Notes: generated from the letters alone by a model not told the origin. A DNA stretch of 64,000 nt from Leptobrachium leishanense (GCA_009667805.1 CM019067.1:242889721-242953720), one strand, 5' to 3'; positions 43,331-56,592 are shown, counted from the first letter of the stretch. Numbers and translations are program-made.

Positions 43331-44035
43331 CACACACAAGTGACATTGTTTCCATGCGTTTTTAATGAACAGAACAGGGTAGTTACACTTTGTAATATAT
43401 GTTCACTGAAAGGAAGAGGGAGCATTAAATCATTTTGCTGTGTGATGAATGGTCTGTACTGTACATTGAAGAATAAATTGAACAAACTGGCATAGAGCTC
43501 AGTGAACATGAAATCAGCTATTAGAAGGAAGCTTGTGAACAAATTCGGAGGCTGATATGCATCTTTTGATTAATGCCCTATCAATCATCCATAGTGGTTA
43601 CCTAAGCAAAGACGGCCTGTAATCATTCATGGTTCTTTTCACGAGCACTGGCAGGGTCTATAGGCTTGTAATAACTGAACATTATTACTGATTTCCTACT
43701 CTGACTCTCTCCGAGAACAATTACAGGGTTTTCCATGTTTTAGACTCTGCATTATAAAAAGGAACCACACTAAACAATAAATGTAGTTCTCACCCAACAC
43801 AGGCAACATTCTTCAAGATATTTTTGTCGTACCTTAAAGGAAGTGATGCATTGCAGTCAATTATAATAATATAATTACTAATAATCGCTAAAAATGTAAT
43901 AAGTGCTGTTTTGGGACATATCATTAGAAAATAAACCCAATATAATGAATATTGTAGAAAAAAAATGAACCTTTATTTAAGAAATATGACTTCTTTTATT
44001 TTCCTGATTGAAAAAGAGATGGCACAACCTAGAGC

Positions 44036-44146
44036 ACTGATGGCGAACATTGGCACTTCAGTTGTCCTATGAAGTTTAGTCTTACAAAAAGCTGTCAAAG
44101 CATCATGGGACATGTAGTTTAGAAACATCTGGTGTTTGCCATCCTT
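44036..44146. mobile_element. hAT-type relic
   Basis: CACTGATGGCGAACATTGGC at the left and GGTGTTTGCCATCCTTG at the right, with CATCATGGGACATGTAG inside, as in a common vertebrate hAT repeat. Edges approximate. Confidence 0.6.
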
Positions 44147-45276
44147 GACCTAGAATATTTATTGACTAGAAGTGGTACTTCAAAAATGATAAATGAAGCA
44201 AAATACACCAATTATAAAGCTTCAATTTTAAATGTACAGTTTCTAGGGTAAGTGATGTCTCTGACAAGTGGAAATTAAAGTGGTGGTGGTTGGTTGATGA
44301 CATACTGACATGCTATGGCTTTAAGGTCCAACCACATCTCCAAAGTTTCTGCAGTTTATAATCCACAATAGGTAAACATACAGATCCAGGTTGGTATACA
44401 ACTATTTTTTACATTTAACAATTTTAATAATTTGTGGTCCCTCTACATAAGTCAACTCTAAAACCTTTAACTATGATGGTTGGAGCTACAGTTCTGCAAC
44501 TGGTTGCAGCATCTTTATCGTCTGCCAGTCTTTGTTGAAAATGACAGTGATCACAAAGGGATGGTCTCAGTAGGAACCAGTTATGTAATGTTATCACACC
44601 TGCGGGTGTTTTGTTATGCTTAATAGAGGACATTAGGCCAACCCTCCCTTCACACCAGCTTAACGCTTCGTCCAGACGTTCTGCACCTGCTGGAGTAGTC
44701 ACAATATTTTGCTAGTACAAGCTAGCAGGTGCTATGATGTTGTTTAACACACGGGCTGTAATGATCCTTATGGAACACTAGCAGTTCTTCAGCAAAATGC
44801 CAGTTGGTGTCTTTGACATATTGTGAATCAGTGTCACATACACTGCTGTTAATATTTACAAATAAGTGTGTGATATATGCAAGATGGAGATAAATATGTA
44901 TATATATATATATAGAAGAAAACAAAATGACACTCCATCCTCCTTAGGTGTCCTGAAGGGGTTAAAGCCCTGGTGCTTGAATAAAAAATAATAATTTCCA
45001 AATACCACTACAAATTTTACAAAATATTCTGTAAATCAGTATTAGGGTTCTCAGACAATGATAGTCATGTAGATATCTCCCCTATGCTCATGAGGAAAGA
45101 CTTGCATTTCGGTCAGGAGGGAAAAGTCTAGGGACTAACTCACTTAGCATATGAAATAAATAATGGATGGAAATGAGGTAAATATTTGCTTCAACAAAAT
45201 GAGTTGTTAAAAATAAAAAGATTATTAAGATAAGGTAATTTTCTTTCTTTTTCCGGTGATTGTTTATTAATGTAGA

Positions 45277-45480
45277 CAAACAAGGACAGACAGAGACATG
45301 GACAAAGACAAAAAGAGACATGGGAAACTTGAGGGAGACAGAAACACAGGATATAGAGAGACAGGCAGACAGTCAGTCAGAGAGATACGCAGCCAGCAAT
45401 AAAGATGGAGAAAGAAAGCAAGAGATGGAGACTGCCAGAGAGACTCAGCCGTCCAGAAAGATGGGCAGAGGGAAAGAGAA
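45277..45480. repeat. Purine-rich GACA/GAGA imperfect microsatellite
   Basis: About 200 bp of ACAGACAGAGAC, AAAGACAAAAAGAGAC and AGAGAAAGTG-like units, nearly all purine plus C. The resulting open frame (45260-45517) is low-complexity. Confidence 0.85.
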
Positions 45481-45991
45481 AGTGCAAGAACTCCTTTTTA
45501 TACTTACTGGCTTCTGACAGCTCCCTTATCCAGGTTCTGAATCAGGACACATAATTCTTTCTCTCTGCAGGTCCTGGGCCCCACTTTTTTTCCAAAGGTG
45601 GGTATGTATATGTATATATATTAACACATGAAATTTTTATTCAATTTAGAACAAAGGACCTGTCAAAGGTGGGATACATTGGCGCTGTTGACAGGCTTAA
45701 GTAATTTATGGCCGTATATTGTGAACTAAATTCCCATCATTTTTTAACAGAGCTTAGGGTTAAAATCCTTGTATAAAATCTTGACTGGGTTAAGAACTGT
45801 TGAAATCCTGAAAGGGTTAAGAGTTGTTAGAATCTTTAAAGGGTTAAAATTTGGTAAAATATTTAAATATTTAAATGCATAAGTCTTTTAATGTGTTAGT
45901 TGGTGTGCTCTCCTCCTGGTTTGTTGCATTTAGAACAAAATAGTGGTAGGAGAAAAACTATTAGGTCAAACAAAAGCAAATAAGAAAACAT

Positions 45992-47071
45992 TAGACATGT
46001 GCATTCGTTTTAGTACTAAAACGATTTAGTCCGAATTTTGGGATAATTTAGTTTTCGTATGACTCAAGAGAAACGAAACTGCTCAGTACAAAAAACGAAA
46101 GAAACTAAAAATAAAATGCACTACATTTTAGTGTCAGTCCTTTTTGTGATATTGCATTGATAAGTGAAGGAGACCAGCAATGAAGAGCGCAACATCCGAA
46201 GTTCTGCACCCTCCACATGCCAATGCAGTAGGATTTTCTATACAGAGAGGGGCATTAATTAATGCAGGAGGATGTTCTATACATTATACAGAGGGGTATT
46301 CATGCAGGAGGATGTTATATACATTTTTACAGAGGAAGTTATAAATTGAGGAGGATGTTCTATACAGAGAGGGACATTAATTAATTCAGGAGGATGTTCT
46401 ATAATATACTGAAAGGGGTATTAATTAATGCAGAGGATGTTCTAAACATTATACAGAGAGGATCCTTTTTTTCTCAGCCCTTTAAATCCAGTGGCTGTGA
46501 GCGCGGAGATCGGCTGCTTGTTACCTTATCTCTCAGTACAATGTATCAGGCTCAGCTGTTACAGTAACTGACTAACAGCGCTCAGAGATTCAGTAAAACA
46601 AGGAAATAATATTGTTCTAACACCGCTTATATATATATATATAAAAATATTATTTACTAGTTTTACTGAAACTCTGAGCGCTGTGATGAGCAGCAGTCAG
46701 TTACTGTAACAGCTTTGCCTGATACGGGGCAGTATTACAATGTTGGTGCTAACTTAACCAGAGCTGTTGTAAACTGAAAACCTCCGTAGGCTATAATGGC
46801 TCTGGGAAGTTTACAACAGCTCTGGTTAAGTTAGCACAAACTATATAATATGGCCCACATTGTGCTGAGAGTGAGAGATACTGTAACAAGCAGCGATCTC
46901 AGCCCTCTGAGGAGCCACTACAATAGTAATTGTATCCACTGGTTTTCGGATGAATGAAATTTAGTTTTCATACTAAATAACTGAAAACGAATTTCTTTAG
47001 CAACTAAATAAATTGCATTTTAGGACTAATCCATTAGTTCAAAACGAAATTTTGTGCTGTGCACATGTCTA
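45992..47071. mobile_element. hAT-type element, TSD GAAAACAT
   Basis: 1080 bp between exact 8-bp duplications (45984-45991, 47072-47079). Ends TAGACATGTGCATTCG / GTGCTGTGCACATGTCTA, with subterminal AAAACGA repeats. It contains an imperfect tandem array of GGAGGATGTTCTATAC (46226-46450) and inverted blocks around AACAGCTCTGGTTAAGTTAG (about 46750-46840). No transposase. Confidence 0.95.
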
Positions 47072-47408
47072 GAAAACATTGCCTTGTTTTATTCATATAA
47101 ATGAATAGGTTTCTGCCTCTACCTGCATATTCATAAAATAGCAGATTTTCCTCTCCCATCCCACAAATACCATCAGCCCTGTTCCCTCTTACCCTCTTAA
47201 TGAACAGGTAAAAACTAGATATCAGTTTTAGATCCCTTAAAATAATTGTAAATATTACCCCAAGCAAATTTGTCCCGAACTGCACAGGCACTCATAAACA
47301 TGCATTATCTTGGCCAAAACATGACTACCAATCACAGCTTGAAGTTGGTGGTACTTTGAAGTATATACCTACCTTAAATGAATTTGCTCAAGTCAGTGGT
47401 GTATTTAG

Positions 47409-47958
47409 TAGGGATGTGCGTTTCGGGTTTCGGAATTTCGGAATTTTCACGAAATTTCACGATTCGTGTTTTCGGATGCGGCCGAATTTCCGAAAATTTT
47501 TAGATCCGAAACGTTTTCCGAGCCGAAACGAAATATTTTCGGATTTTTCGAATGGACTTGAAATGTGTCAAACGAGGAGAACAGACGTTCCGAAAAAACG
47601 AAAATTTTCAGAAAAACAAAAATTTTCTGAAAACGAAAATTTCCGAAAAAAAGACAATTCGATACAAAAACGAGCAAAGTGACACGAAAAAATACGAAAA
47701 ATGGCCGATATTCCGAAAAATGTACAATTCCGAAAAACGAAAATTTCCGAAATCACGAAAAGTCGATACAAAAATCGAGCACAGTGACACGAAAATACGA
47801 AAAATGGTCGATATTCCGAAAAAAAAATGTACCCGAAAAACGAGCCAAACCGAATCGAATCGAAACCGAAATCGGTCGAAACGAGCCGAATCGAAAAGTT
47901 TAAAAATCCGAAAAATCGAACCGAATCGAACCAAAAAAAAAATCGGTGCACAAGCCTA
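47409..47958. mobile_element. hAT-type element of CGAAAA-rich sequence, TSD GTATTTAG
   Basis: Exact 8-bp duplications (47401-47408, 47959-47966). Ends TAGGGATGTGCG / GGTGCACAAGCCTA. Almost the whole body is a degenerate array of CGAAAATTTCCGAAAAA, giving ORFs in several frames (47447-48015) of low complexity that should be ignored. Confidence 0.95.
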
Positions 47959-48284
47959 GTATTTAGGTTTTGTGCTGCCCTAGGCCTGACTAAACTCGTG
48001 CACCCCCCAATTTAAATTTGAGGCACCCCTTCCTGTCAAGGGCACACCTCTTCCTGGTTAATCCCCACCCTTCATCTTAAAGCTCCACCTTTTCCTCTTA
48101 GAGCTCCGCCTTTTCCTCTCTTTATATTAAAAGTGGATACCAAGTGCCTACTTGTATATTTTGTATACCATTTCAAATGTATCTATTGAGATAAAGAAAA
48201 TTATGAAATGTTTAAATTCAAGCATTTTTATAAAGAACAACCACGCATGTCAAGTATACTGGATCACAGCCGCTCTAATTGGTT

Positions 48285-48745
48285 GAACAATAAAATTCAC
48301 AGAATCTTGCACTGCATATGAGAGTATCACAGAGCTGCACAGCAATAAAACCCACAGAAATGTGCACATATCACAGAACTGCACAACAATAAAACTCACA
48401 GTAAAGTGCAGTGTGTATGAGCGTATCCCAGAGCTCCAGGGCAATAAAACTCACAGTAATATGCAGTGTGTATCACAGAATCCACAGCAATAAAACTCCC
48501 AGCAATGCAATGTGCGGTGTGTATGAGTGCATCAGAATACACAGCAATAAAACTCCCAGCAATGCAATGTGCGGTGTGTATGAGTGCCTCAGAATACAAT
48601 GCAATAAAACTCCCAGCAATGCAATGTGCGGTGTGTATGAGTGCATCAGAATTCACAGCAAAAAAACTCACAGCAATGCAATGTGTGGTGTGTGTCAGCA
48701 TATCAGAATCCACTGCAATAAAACTCCCAGCAAACCGAGTGTATA
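48285..48745. repeat. 57-bp minisatellite
   Basis: The block GCAATAAAACTCCCAGCAAT recurs at 48487, 48544, 48601, 48658 and 48715, exactly 57 bp apart. Upstream copies (about 48342, 48385, 48441) have shorter spacing. As 57 is divisible by 3, both strands show ORFs with 19-residue repeats. Confidence 0.93.
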
Positions 48746-48929
48746 TGAGCACACAGAAATTATGCTGTGGAGCCATCTTGTCAGCAGTGGGGTGCCACTG
48801 CCAGAGGGTGCACTGTAGCTTTGATTCCCTTCCTGGTGTGTGTTCAGTCCAGAATAGAGTCTGTGTTAACGAAAGGGCGGGCAGCTGCGCGCGTGCGTTT
48901 CACGTGGTTCAGCCATGTGGTACTGAGGC

Positions 48930-49395
48930 TCAGAGAAATGGCAGTGAAATGCCCAGATGTTCGGTGGTTTTCAATGTTAAAAATATTCCCGTTTTTATGC
49001 AATATCTAGTAAATCATTTATTATTTTAATCTGCAGTAAAAAGTTTTTATTGATTTTTTTTTTTTTAGTACCTTAGTCATTTTTCAGATTTTTTTTGGGC
49101 AAAATCTCCCCCTTTTTTTTTAATAGCGTTTTTTCTTTTTTCTGTAACAGAACTTTCTGTTATCAATCATAGGATCTTATATGTAAATTCCAGACATTTT
49201 CGTTCAGTAGTTCTTTTGAAAACAGCAGGCTATGGGTTTGCGGTGGCAGCATTCAGCGGCCGACTCCATGCACTTTGGGGACCCTGCGGTGAATGGTGAA
49301 TTCACTGCAGGGTGGGGAAATTTTATTCTCCTAAGTGCAGGGAACTACAGAACACCAAAAAGTTGGCGTCATTTCGGTGCTCTGTAAGTAACCCA
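48930..49395. mobile_element. Diverged copy of the 890-bp CAGGGTTATTC MITE
   Basis: GCTTTCAATGTTAAAAATATTCCC-like and TTTCTGTAACAG blocks, CAGACATTTTCGTTCAGTAG, and GTGAATTCACTGCAGGG follow the order seen in 52321-53210. The ends are eroded, and the copy is clearly older. Confidence 0.75.
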
Positions 49396-49713
49396 TTTAG
49401 TGGAGAGGTTTTTTGCTGCCCCTTGGAAAGTAAAAGCCTAGGCCTTGCCTACCCAGGACATACTTGAGAATTAGTGAAATCTCAATGTATCCTTCCTGGT
49501 AAAATATTTTGCAAAAGTAAAAAAAAAATTTTATTTTTTATTTTTAGGGGTGGGGCCACCCAGTGCGGGCCGCCGCCCCCTGGAAAGTGCCGCCCTAGGC
49601 CTGGCTCAAGTTATTGTATGCAATTTCGAGCTACCAATTTTGTGAGTTTTCTGAGTTTTTCCCCTTGGTTTAGTATTTGTTTTATATTGCATGATGACAA
49701 AAAGACACCTTAA

Positions 49714-50841
49714 GGCCGGGGTCAGACGAGCACCCGTACTGACGTGCCTCCCGGTGGCCGTCGCAGTGTTGTGACACTTCGACAGGGCCGGCCACACACT
49801 GTAGCGTGCACATGAATTGTGCTGCGGCCATGCTGAAAGCCTCCCCATCAAAGCACTATGACGCGCGTTCGATGGGGCTGCAAAGCGCGATCCTCCATAG
49901 GAGGATCGAGCCTTCAGCGCTGAGCGCACTAACTGTGCTCACAGCGAGGTCAGTGGCGTAGCGTGGGGGGTGCCTCGGGGGCGGTCGCCCCGGGCGCAAT
50001 TTTCTTAGGGGGCGCAAAATTTCAAGAGAAATTTGAACCACTAATATTTTCCAGCAGGGATCAGCAAGGTGTCCGCCAGTTTTGCCACACTAGCGGTGAC
50101 TTGGAACTCAGCGTCCAGTAGGGAGGACCAGGACATAAAATTCTGGTCCTGTCCCGACTCCTCCTTAACGCTGACATGAGTCACATGAAGCAGTGCAGCA
50201 TTATTCAACGAAACACCCTGTACCACGCTTGTCAGTCCCCCTTGAAGCCCTGTTCCAGCCCCCCACCGCTGGCAGCCCTGCAGCCGCTGAACAGGAAGGA
50301 GGGAGGGAGGAGCCTGTCCTGCAGCACCTTTTAAAATTCGGTCTCCACTAGGGTACTGGGAGGGAGTGACTTGGGGTACTTGGATAGAGAGTGAATGGAG
50401 GTATTGGGAGAAAGTGGGGGTACTGAGAGTGATTGGGTTACTTAGAGGGTGACTAGTGGTACTGGGAGAGAGTGACTGGGTATAGTGTGAGAGTGGACCT
50501 ATGCTAGGGTATACTGGGACAGGGTGACTGGTAGCAGTGGCATAGCGTGGGGCAGCATGTATGTTTCATTTTTTTTATTATATCATTATTTTGTTAATAT
50601 ACAATACATGTGCTTGTGGGGTAAGGGGGTCAATACTCTACTGGTGGAAGGGAATCTGGGTGTGTTACCATGTCCACAGGTTGGGGGGCGCACAATTCTT
50701 GCCTTGCCCCGGGTGCTGACAACCCACGCTACGCCGCTGAGCGAGGTGGCCAGACGGGCGCAGGCGGGCATCAGAGTGGAAGGAGCGTCCACTCTCACAG
50801 ACGTTCCTTCCGCTCTACAAAATGCTCATCTGACCCCAGCC
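49714..50841. mobile_element. MITE with GGCCGGGGTCAGACGAGC ends, split by a hAT
   Basis: Left end GGCCGGGGTCAGACGAGC, right end CATCTGACCCCAGCC, flanked by TTAA/TTAA (a 3-bp TWA duplication plus one base is equally possible). Without 49951-50739 it aligns with 27810-28146 (GCGAGGTGGC, GGCATCAGAGTGGAAGG). Confidence 0.88.
49951..50739. mobile_element. hAT-type MITE, TSD AGCGAGGT
   Basis: 789 bp between exact 8-bp duplications (49943-49950, 50740-50747). Ends CAGTGGCGTAGCGTGGG / CCCACGCTACGCCGCTG. The interior has a GTACTGGGAGAGAGTGACT-like degenerate tandem tract (50350-50530). Confidence 0.96.
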
Positions 50842-50847
50842 TTAACA

Positions 50848-52295
50848 TTCATCTGTCATACTCACCTACTGTATGCTGCCATTGCCAGCTCTCTTGATCT
50901 CATCTGATAGGTAAAGATCAGCAGTTGTGATTGGTCCTTAGATTGCTGTGCCAACGCTATCAGAAAGATCGTGGTATCCTGTAGGATAGAAGGACAGATA
51001 GAAATGAAACAAGTGCCATGAATGATCTCATCTACGAAATAGCCGTAACCAAAGACCGTGAAATATGAGGGATTTGGCGTCAGACGAACCATAAGACTGT
51101 CCACCATTCACACATAAATTGCCAGAAGGGACTGAATGGAATGAAAGAATTTGTGTGTGGCGATCAGGAGTGAATAAAAAAGGGAATATTTTGTAAAATC
51201 CAGTTTGTCTTTGTTATAAACGGACGGAGTACCCTAACTGCTGTAGGGCACTAAAAAAATTAACGCAAGCCAACGCCAGACAAAGCACAGCATTTTTCTT
51301 ATCTTATATTTGTTGTTAAAGTGTTCTCTGGGAACTATTTATCTGAGAATCACGCTGTAAAGAGCGGTTTGGCAATGCCTGCCTGCAGAGTGAAGGCTTT
51401 ATGCCGTAATATAATTTGCCTCAGAATTGAACTATAGCCCCTGAAACACAGAGGAGTAATGAAGTGATGACAGGTATTAGCATGCATAATGGGCTTTAAT
51501 AGACATTTAATGATGTTAAACTGGAGGAGAGAGAATGGCTCTCTCCCATTGGAATATCCCCACATAGAGGCTCATTGATCACTGGTTTCATCGAAGAGGT
51601 TTTAGTGGAAATTCTTACGGTGACATTCAGGATGAACTGAGCCCTCCATCGTTACAAATAAATGAGTGATAGGACAGGCATTGCGTTCAAAACACATTAA
51701 ACAATTGATTTTCTATCCACTTTTAATGCGATCTGGAGACGTATGATGGAGTTTATACTCCTCAGATTAAAGGAATTGCTTCTTACACAAAGCAACGCAT
51801 GCCATATATCGTGAACGTCCTATAGAGATTTTAGTTACATTTCCACGTTATAAATCACACATCCGATTGCATTAAAACTGAAGTTCAAGGATTTATTTCA
51901 TTATCTTGGCTAAACTGAAAACCGCCACCCAAATTGGCACGTGCTGATGTCCATTTGCTTAGACATCTAAAAATGTTTAAGTAGCAATTTAGAGAGACAG
52001 AAATGGGGAGGGGGAAATCTCATGTCCAGGTTTTACTTATCTTCAACCAATTTTTTTATATTTTATGCAAGCCGACAAATAAGCTAGTGTAAATCTGTGG
52101 GCTCAGTTTAGTTCAGCCCGATGGCCGAAATCAGGACCTTCTCAGGCAATTTTTAAGTACTGGCATTTTGATTCCCGATAAAAATTCGGATGGAATAACA
52201 GCTCTCATGTCTCTACGTTTTAATGGAATTATTGGCTGTAGTGATTCAATTCATATTTATCAGTATGCCAATTTCTGAAAAAGTTTCAATGCTAA
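50848..52295 (+). other. Intronic, unique; strongest CNE-like stretch of this intron
   Basis: No repeats recognised over 1.4 kb, unusual in this window. The candidate block 51290-52060 is listed separately. Confidence 0.5.
51290..52060. promoter_or_regulatory. Candidate conserved noncoding element
   Basis: A long repeat-free block with GCATGCATAATGGGCTTTAA, AGACATTTAATGATG and AGTAATGAAGTGATGACAGG (MEIS-like TGACAG) cores. Composition differs from neighbouring transposons. It lies in the intron of a developmental regulator; enhancer function is inference. Confidence 0.32.
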
Positions 52296-53312
52296 GGCTG
52301 GGGTCAGACGAGCACACTATCAGGGTTATTCAAAGAGCTCCGAATTGCTTGAGAAAGGTAACTGAATGCTGAAAATCAGCGTTCGGTTACCTTTCTTGGC
52401 CATTCGGCTATCCAGAGAGCAGGCAATTCGCCAAATCCTGGCGAATTGCCTGAACATACGGTGCCTGTTCGGTGCCTGTTCGAGGGCAGTGAAATCCCCA
52501 TGAAAAGCACTGCTTCGGCTATTCAGAGAACACAAACCAGCAGTGAAAGGTTCCCCTAATGCCCTGCCATTCGGTGGTTTAATTCGGCAAGTTTATTCAG
52601 GAGAATCCCATAGGCTTCAATGTTAAAAATATTCCCGTTTTAATTCAATATCTAATAAACCGTTCATTATAAAATTCGGCAGTAAAGAGTCTCTTTATTT
52701 ATAGATTTTTTAGGATATTTTAAGCATTTTTCTGAAATTTTTATTTTTTTTAAAAGTCCAATTATTTTTTAACTTTACTTATTTTTTCTGTAACAGCCCT
52801 CTTTATTATCATCCCCTGGACCTCATATGTAAATTTCAGACATTTTCGCTCAGTAGTTTCTTTGCAAACAGTGTTTCACTTTTCAATCAATCATACAAAC
52901 TGTTTTCCTAATTTATTCACTGCCTCTTCTGTTGTGTCGAAGGCTGCAATCGGCTCCTGTTCGGGTTTTCTCGTGGTTTTCGGCAGGTTAATTCAGATGT
53001 TTTTGAGTGTTTTCGGCGTGCATTTGCCGGGTTTTGTGGTTAGTTTTCGTCAGGTTTGCGGCAGCTTTTCCCTGCAATTCGGGGACCCTGTGGAGCTTGC
53101 TGAATACACCGCAGGGTCACCGAAATGGGATCGGCAAAAGGAACCGAATTGAAGAGAACGAAAAGTCACCGAACGTGCGCTGACTTTTCGAATCTCTTTG
53201 AATAACCCTGTATGTGTGCCCGTACTGATGTGCCTCCCGGGCTTCGTCGCAGCGCTGTAATGCTTCGACCGGGCAGGCCACACACTAGAGCGCGCACACA
53301 AATTGCCCGGCC
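52296..53312. mobile_element. GGCTGGGGTCAGACGAGC MITE interrupted by the 890-bp MITE
   Basis: TAA then GGCTGGGGTCAGACGAGC (52296) up to 52320. After the insert, 53214-53312 continues with CCGTACTGATGTGCCTCCCG (as in 49714-50841) and ends GCCCGGCC. The right end is shortened relative to relatives. Confidence 0.82.
52321..53210. mobile_element. 890-bp CAGGGTTATTC MITE, TSD TAT
   Basis: Ends CAGGGTTATTCAAAGAG / CTCTTTGAATAACCCTG are perfect inverted repeats, flanked by TAT (52318-52320, 53211-53213). Sub-hairpins occur near both ends (GGTAACTGAATGCTG with its inverse; CGAAAAGTCACCGAA with its inverse). No transposase. A sister copy at 55699-56592 is very similar. Confidence 0.95.
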
Positions 53313-54022
53313 TTAACAGTGTCGATAACTGGATTTTCAGGCAGGATAACAAAGAGAATAAGACTGAAATAGTTTTTGCATATCAGATATTTCCAATAGT
53401 CATGTTTTAAGGCATAAATCTGTATGATGTCACTTTTCTCCTTGTTCTGTTTTATACATGTTGCTGGGCTGGGTACATTTGGTGGTTGCAGCCGCCCCAT
53501 CGGGGAATAGACGCGACCCCACCCCTCCTGTACTACAAATCTGTATCATGCTTGCTGAAAATAAGCTTTTTCAGGCGTTTTACCAGCTAAAAATTTTTCA
53601 GACCAGGATTGGACTGAATTTTGTCAGCCGAATCAGCCTTTATTTAAAAAAAATGTCAGGTGGAAATTTTTTAAATTGAGTCCTATGTCAGTTTAGGAAG
53701 TATTTAACATCTGTAATGTAACTGTGTGCATATGCCTTGTTAGACAGTGACTTTTTTGTGACTTTTTTTTTTTTGACAGGGTCAGACACACAGACTGTGC
53801 CTTATCAAGATAGATAAAAAAATCAGACCAAATTATGTGACACTATATGAGTTATGACAAGCAAATAAAAGATGGTTAAAGTCAAGTTCACCCTAATTTT
53901 TTATTAATATAATATATTGTATTTAATGCTAAAATATAATTTGTTACTTTTCACAAAAATTCTATCAGTCTGTTTACCATACCCTGTCATTTATAATTAT
54001 TCTTCCTTTGTTCTCTTTGCAG
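53313..54022 (+). other. Intronic, ends at GLI3 acceptor
   Basis: Unique AT-rich sequence with nothing recognised. 53960-54022 contains a strong polypyrimidine tract (TTCTTCCTTTGTTCTCTTTG) before the AG. Confidence 0.6.
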
Positions 54023-54239
54023 CCCTGCCCTGAGTTTCACCTACCCGACCACCCCTGTATCCCTGCAGCAGGTACACCAGCAGATTTTAAACCGCCAGCA
54101 TCATATAGGGTCAGCGTTTGGACACAGCCCACCACTTCTTCATCCAGCTCCAACATTTCCGTCTCAGCGAACCATCCCAGGGATTCCAAGTGTCCTGAAT
54201 CCAGTCCAAGTCAGTGTTGGCCCATCTGAGGTCACACAG
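54023..54239 (+). CDS. GLI3: GLI3 coding exon (human exon 8 equivalent)
   Basis: 217 nt, acceptor TTCTCTTTGCAG, donor GTGAGA. The first base completes a Ser codon begun in the previous exon, and it ends in phase 0. The translation has [40 protein letters not shown] and [32 protein letters not shown] and the Pro-rich tail fit GLI3 better than GLI2, whose corresponding segment I recall as different. It is one codon longer than the remembered human exon (214 nt), with the extra residue in the LQQVHQQ stretch. Confidence 0.97.
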
Positions 54240-55451
<1,212 letters not shown>

Positions 55452-55698
55452 TGAAAAAGAAAAACCCTAATATTTGAAATTAAATATTTAGTTTGTAGTG
55501 AGAAGTTTTATATAATGCTTTTTGCCATGGACAGCCTCATCGTATGGGCATCTAGCTATAAAATAAATAAAATTAAAAAAAAATCAGTCTTAGAATTAAA
55601 AAAAAAAGATAAACTGTAACATTATAGTTTTGTTATAGTCAGGTTGTTTAAAGATATAAAATACGATTTTAAATGACCTGGTTAATTGAACATTCATA

Positions 55699-56592
55699 AT
55701 GGATTATTCAGAGAGCTCCGAATTGCTTGAGAAAGGTAACCGAACGCTGAATATCAGCGTTCGGTTACCTTTCCTGGCCATTCGGCTATCCAGAGAGCAG
55801 GCAATTCGCCAAATCCTAGCGAATTACCTGAACATACGGTGCCTGTTCGGTGCCTGTTCGAGGGCAGTGAAAACCCCATGAAAAGCACTGCTTTGGCTAT
55901 TCAGAGAACACAAACCAGCAGTGAAAGGTTCCCCTAATGCCCTGCCATTCGGTGGTTTAATTCGGCAAGTTTATTCAGGAGAATCCCATAGGCTTCAATG
56001 TTAAAAATATTCCCGTTTTAATTCAATATCTAATAAACCGTTCTTTATAAAATTCGGCAGTAAAGAGTCTTTTTATTTATAGATTTTTTAGGATATTTTA
56101 AGCATTTTTCAGAATGTTTTTTTTTTTTTTAAAAGTCAGATTTTTTTTTTTTAAAGTTTTCTTCTTTATTCTGTAACAGCCCTCTTTATTATCATTCCCT
56201 GGACCTCATATGTAAATTTCAGACATTTTCGCTCAGTAGTTTCTTTGCAAACAGCGTTTCACTTTCACACATTCATACAAACTGGTTTGCTAATTTATTC
56301 ACTGCCTCTTCTGCTGTGTCGAAGGCTGCGATCGGCTCCTGTTCGGGTTTTTCTGTGGTTTTCAGCAGGTTAATCCAGATGTTTTTGAGGGTTTTCAGTG
56401 TGCATTCGCTGGGTTTTGCGGTGAGTTTTCGTCGGGTTTGCGGCAGCTTTTCCCTGCAATTCGGGGACCCTGTGGTGCTTGCTGAATACACCGCAGGGTC
56501 ACCGAAATGGGATCGGCAAAAGGAACCGAATTGAAGAGAACGAAAAGTCACCGAACGTGCAGTGACTTTTCGAATCTCTTTGAATAACCCTG
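55699..56592. mobile_element. 890-bp CAGGGTTATTC MITE, second copy, TSD ATA
   Basis: Same order of blocks as 52321-53210 with few differences. The left end is mutated (ATGGATTATTCAGAGAG), the right end CTCTTTGAATAACCCTG is intact; ATA flanks both sides (55696-55698, 56593-56595). The ORFs at 55699-56551 are shadows. Confidence 0.94.

Larger units (their letters stand above)
42499..45991 (+). other. Intronic; microsatellites, a hAT relic, otherwise unique
   Basis: No gene. 43495-43760 is repeat-free with TGATATGCATCTTTTGATTA and CCTATCAATCATCC cores and is a possible conserved element. Microsatellites and the relic at 44036 are listed separately. Confidence 0.5.
47394..49603. mobile_element. 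hAT-type element, TSD GCTCAAGT, hosting other repeats
   Basis: Exact 8-bp duplications (47386-47393, 49604-49611) enclose 2210 bp starting CAGTGGTGTATTTAG and ending CGCCCTAGGCCTG. It contains a second hAT (47409-47958), a 57-bp minisatellite and a relic of the 890-bp MITE. No transposase. Confidence 0.85.

Noticed and set aside
45260..45517. 85-codon charged ORF
   Set aside because: Translation of a purine-rich GACA/GAGA microsatellite.
47447..48015. Overlapping Phe- or Lys/Asn-rich ORFs
   Set aside because: Translations of the CGAAAA-rich degenerate array of a hAT element; no domain.
48396..49029. 19-residue repeat proteins
   Set aside because: 57-bp minisatellite periodicity divisible by 3 opens frames on both strands; nothing supports expression.
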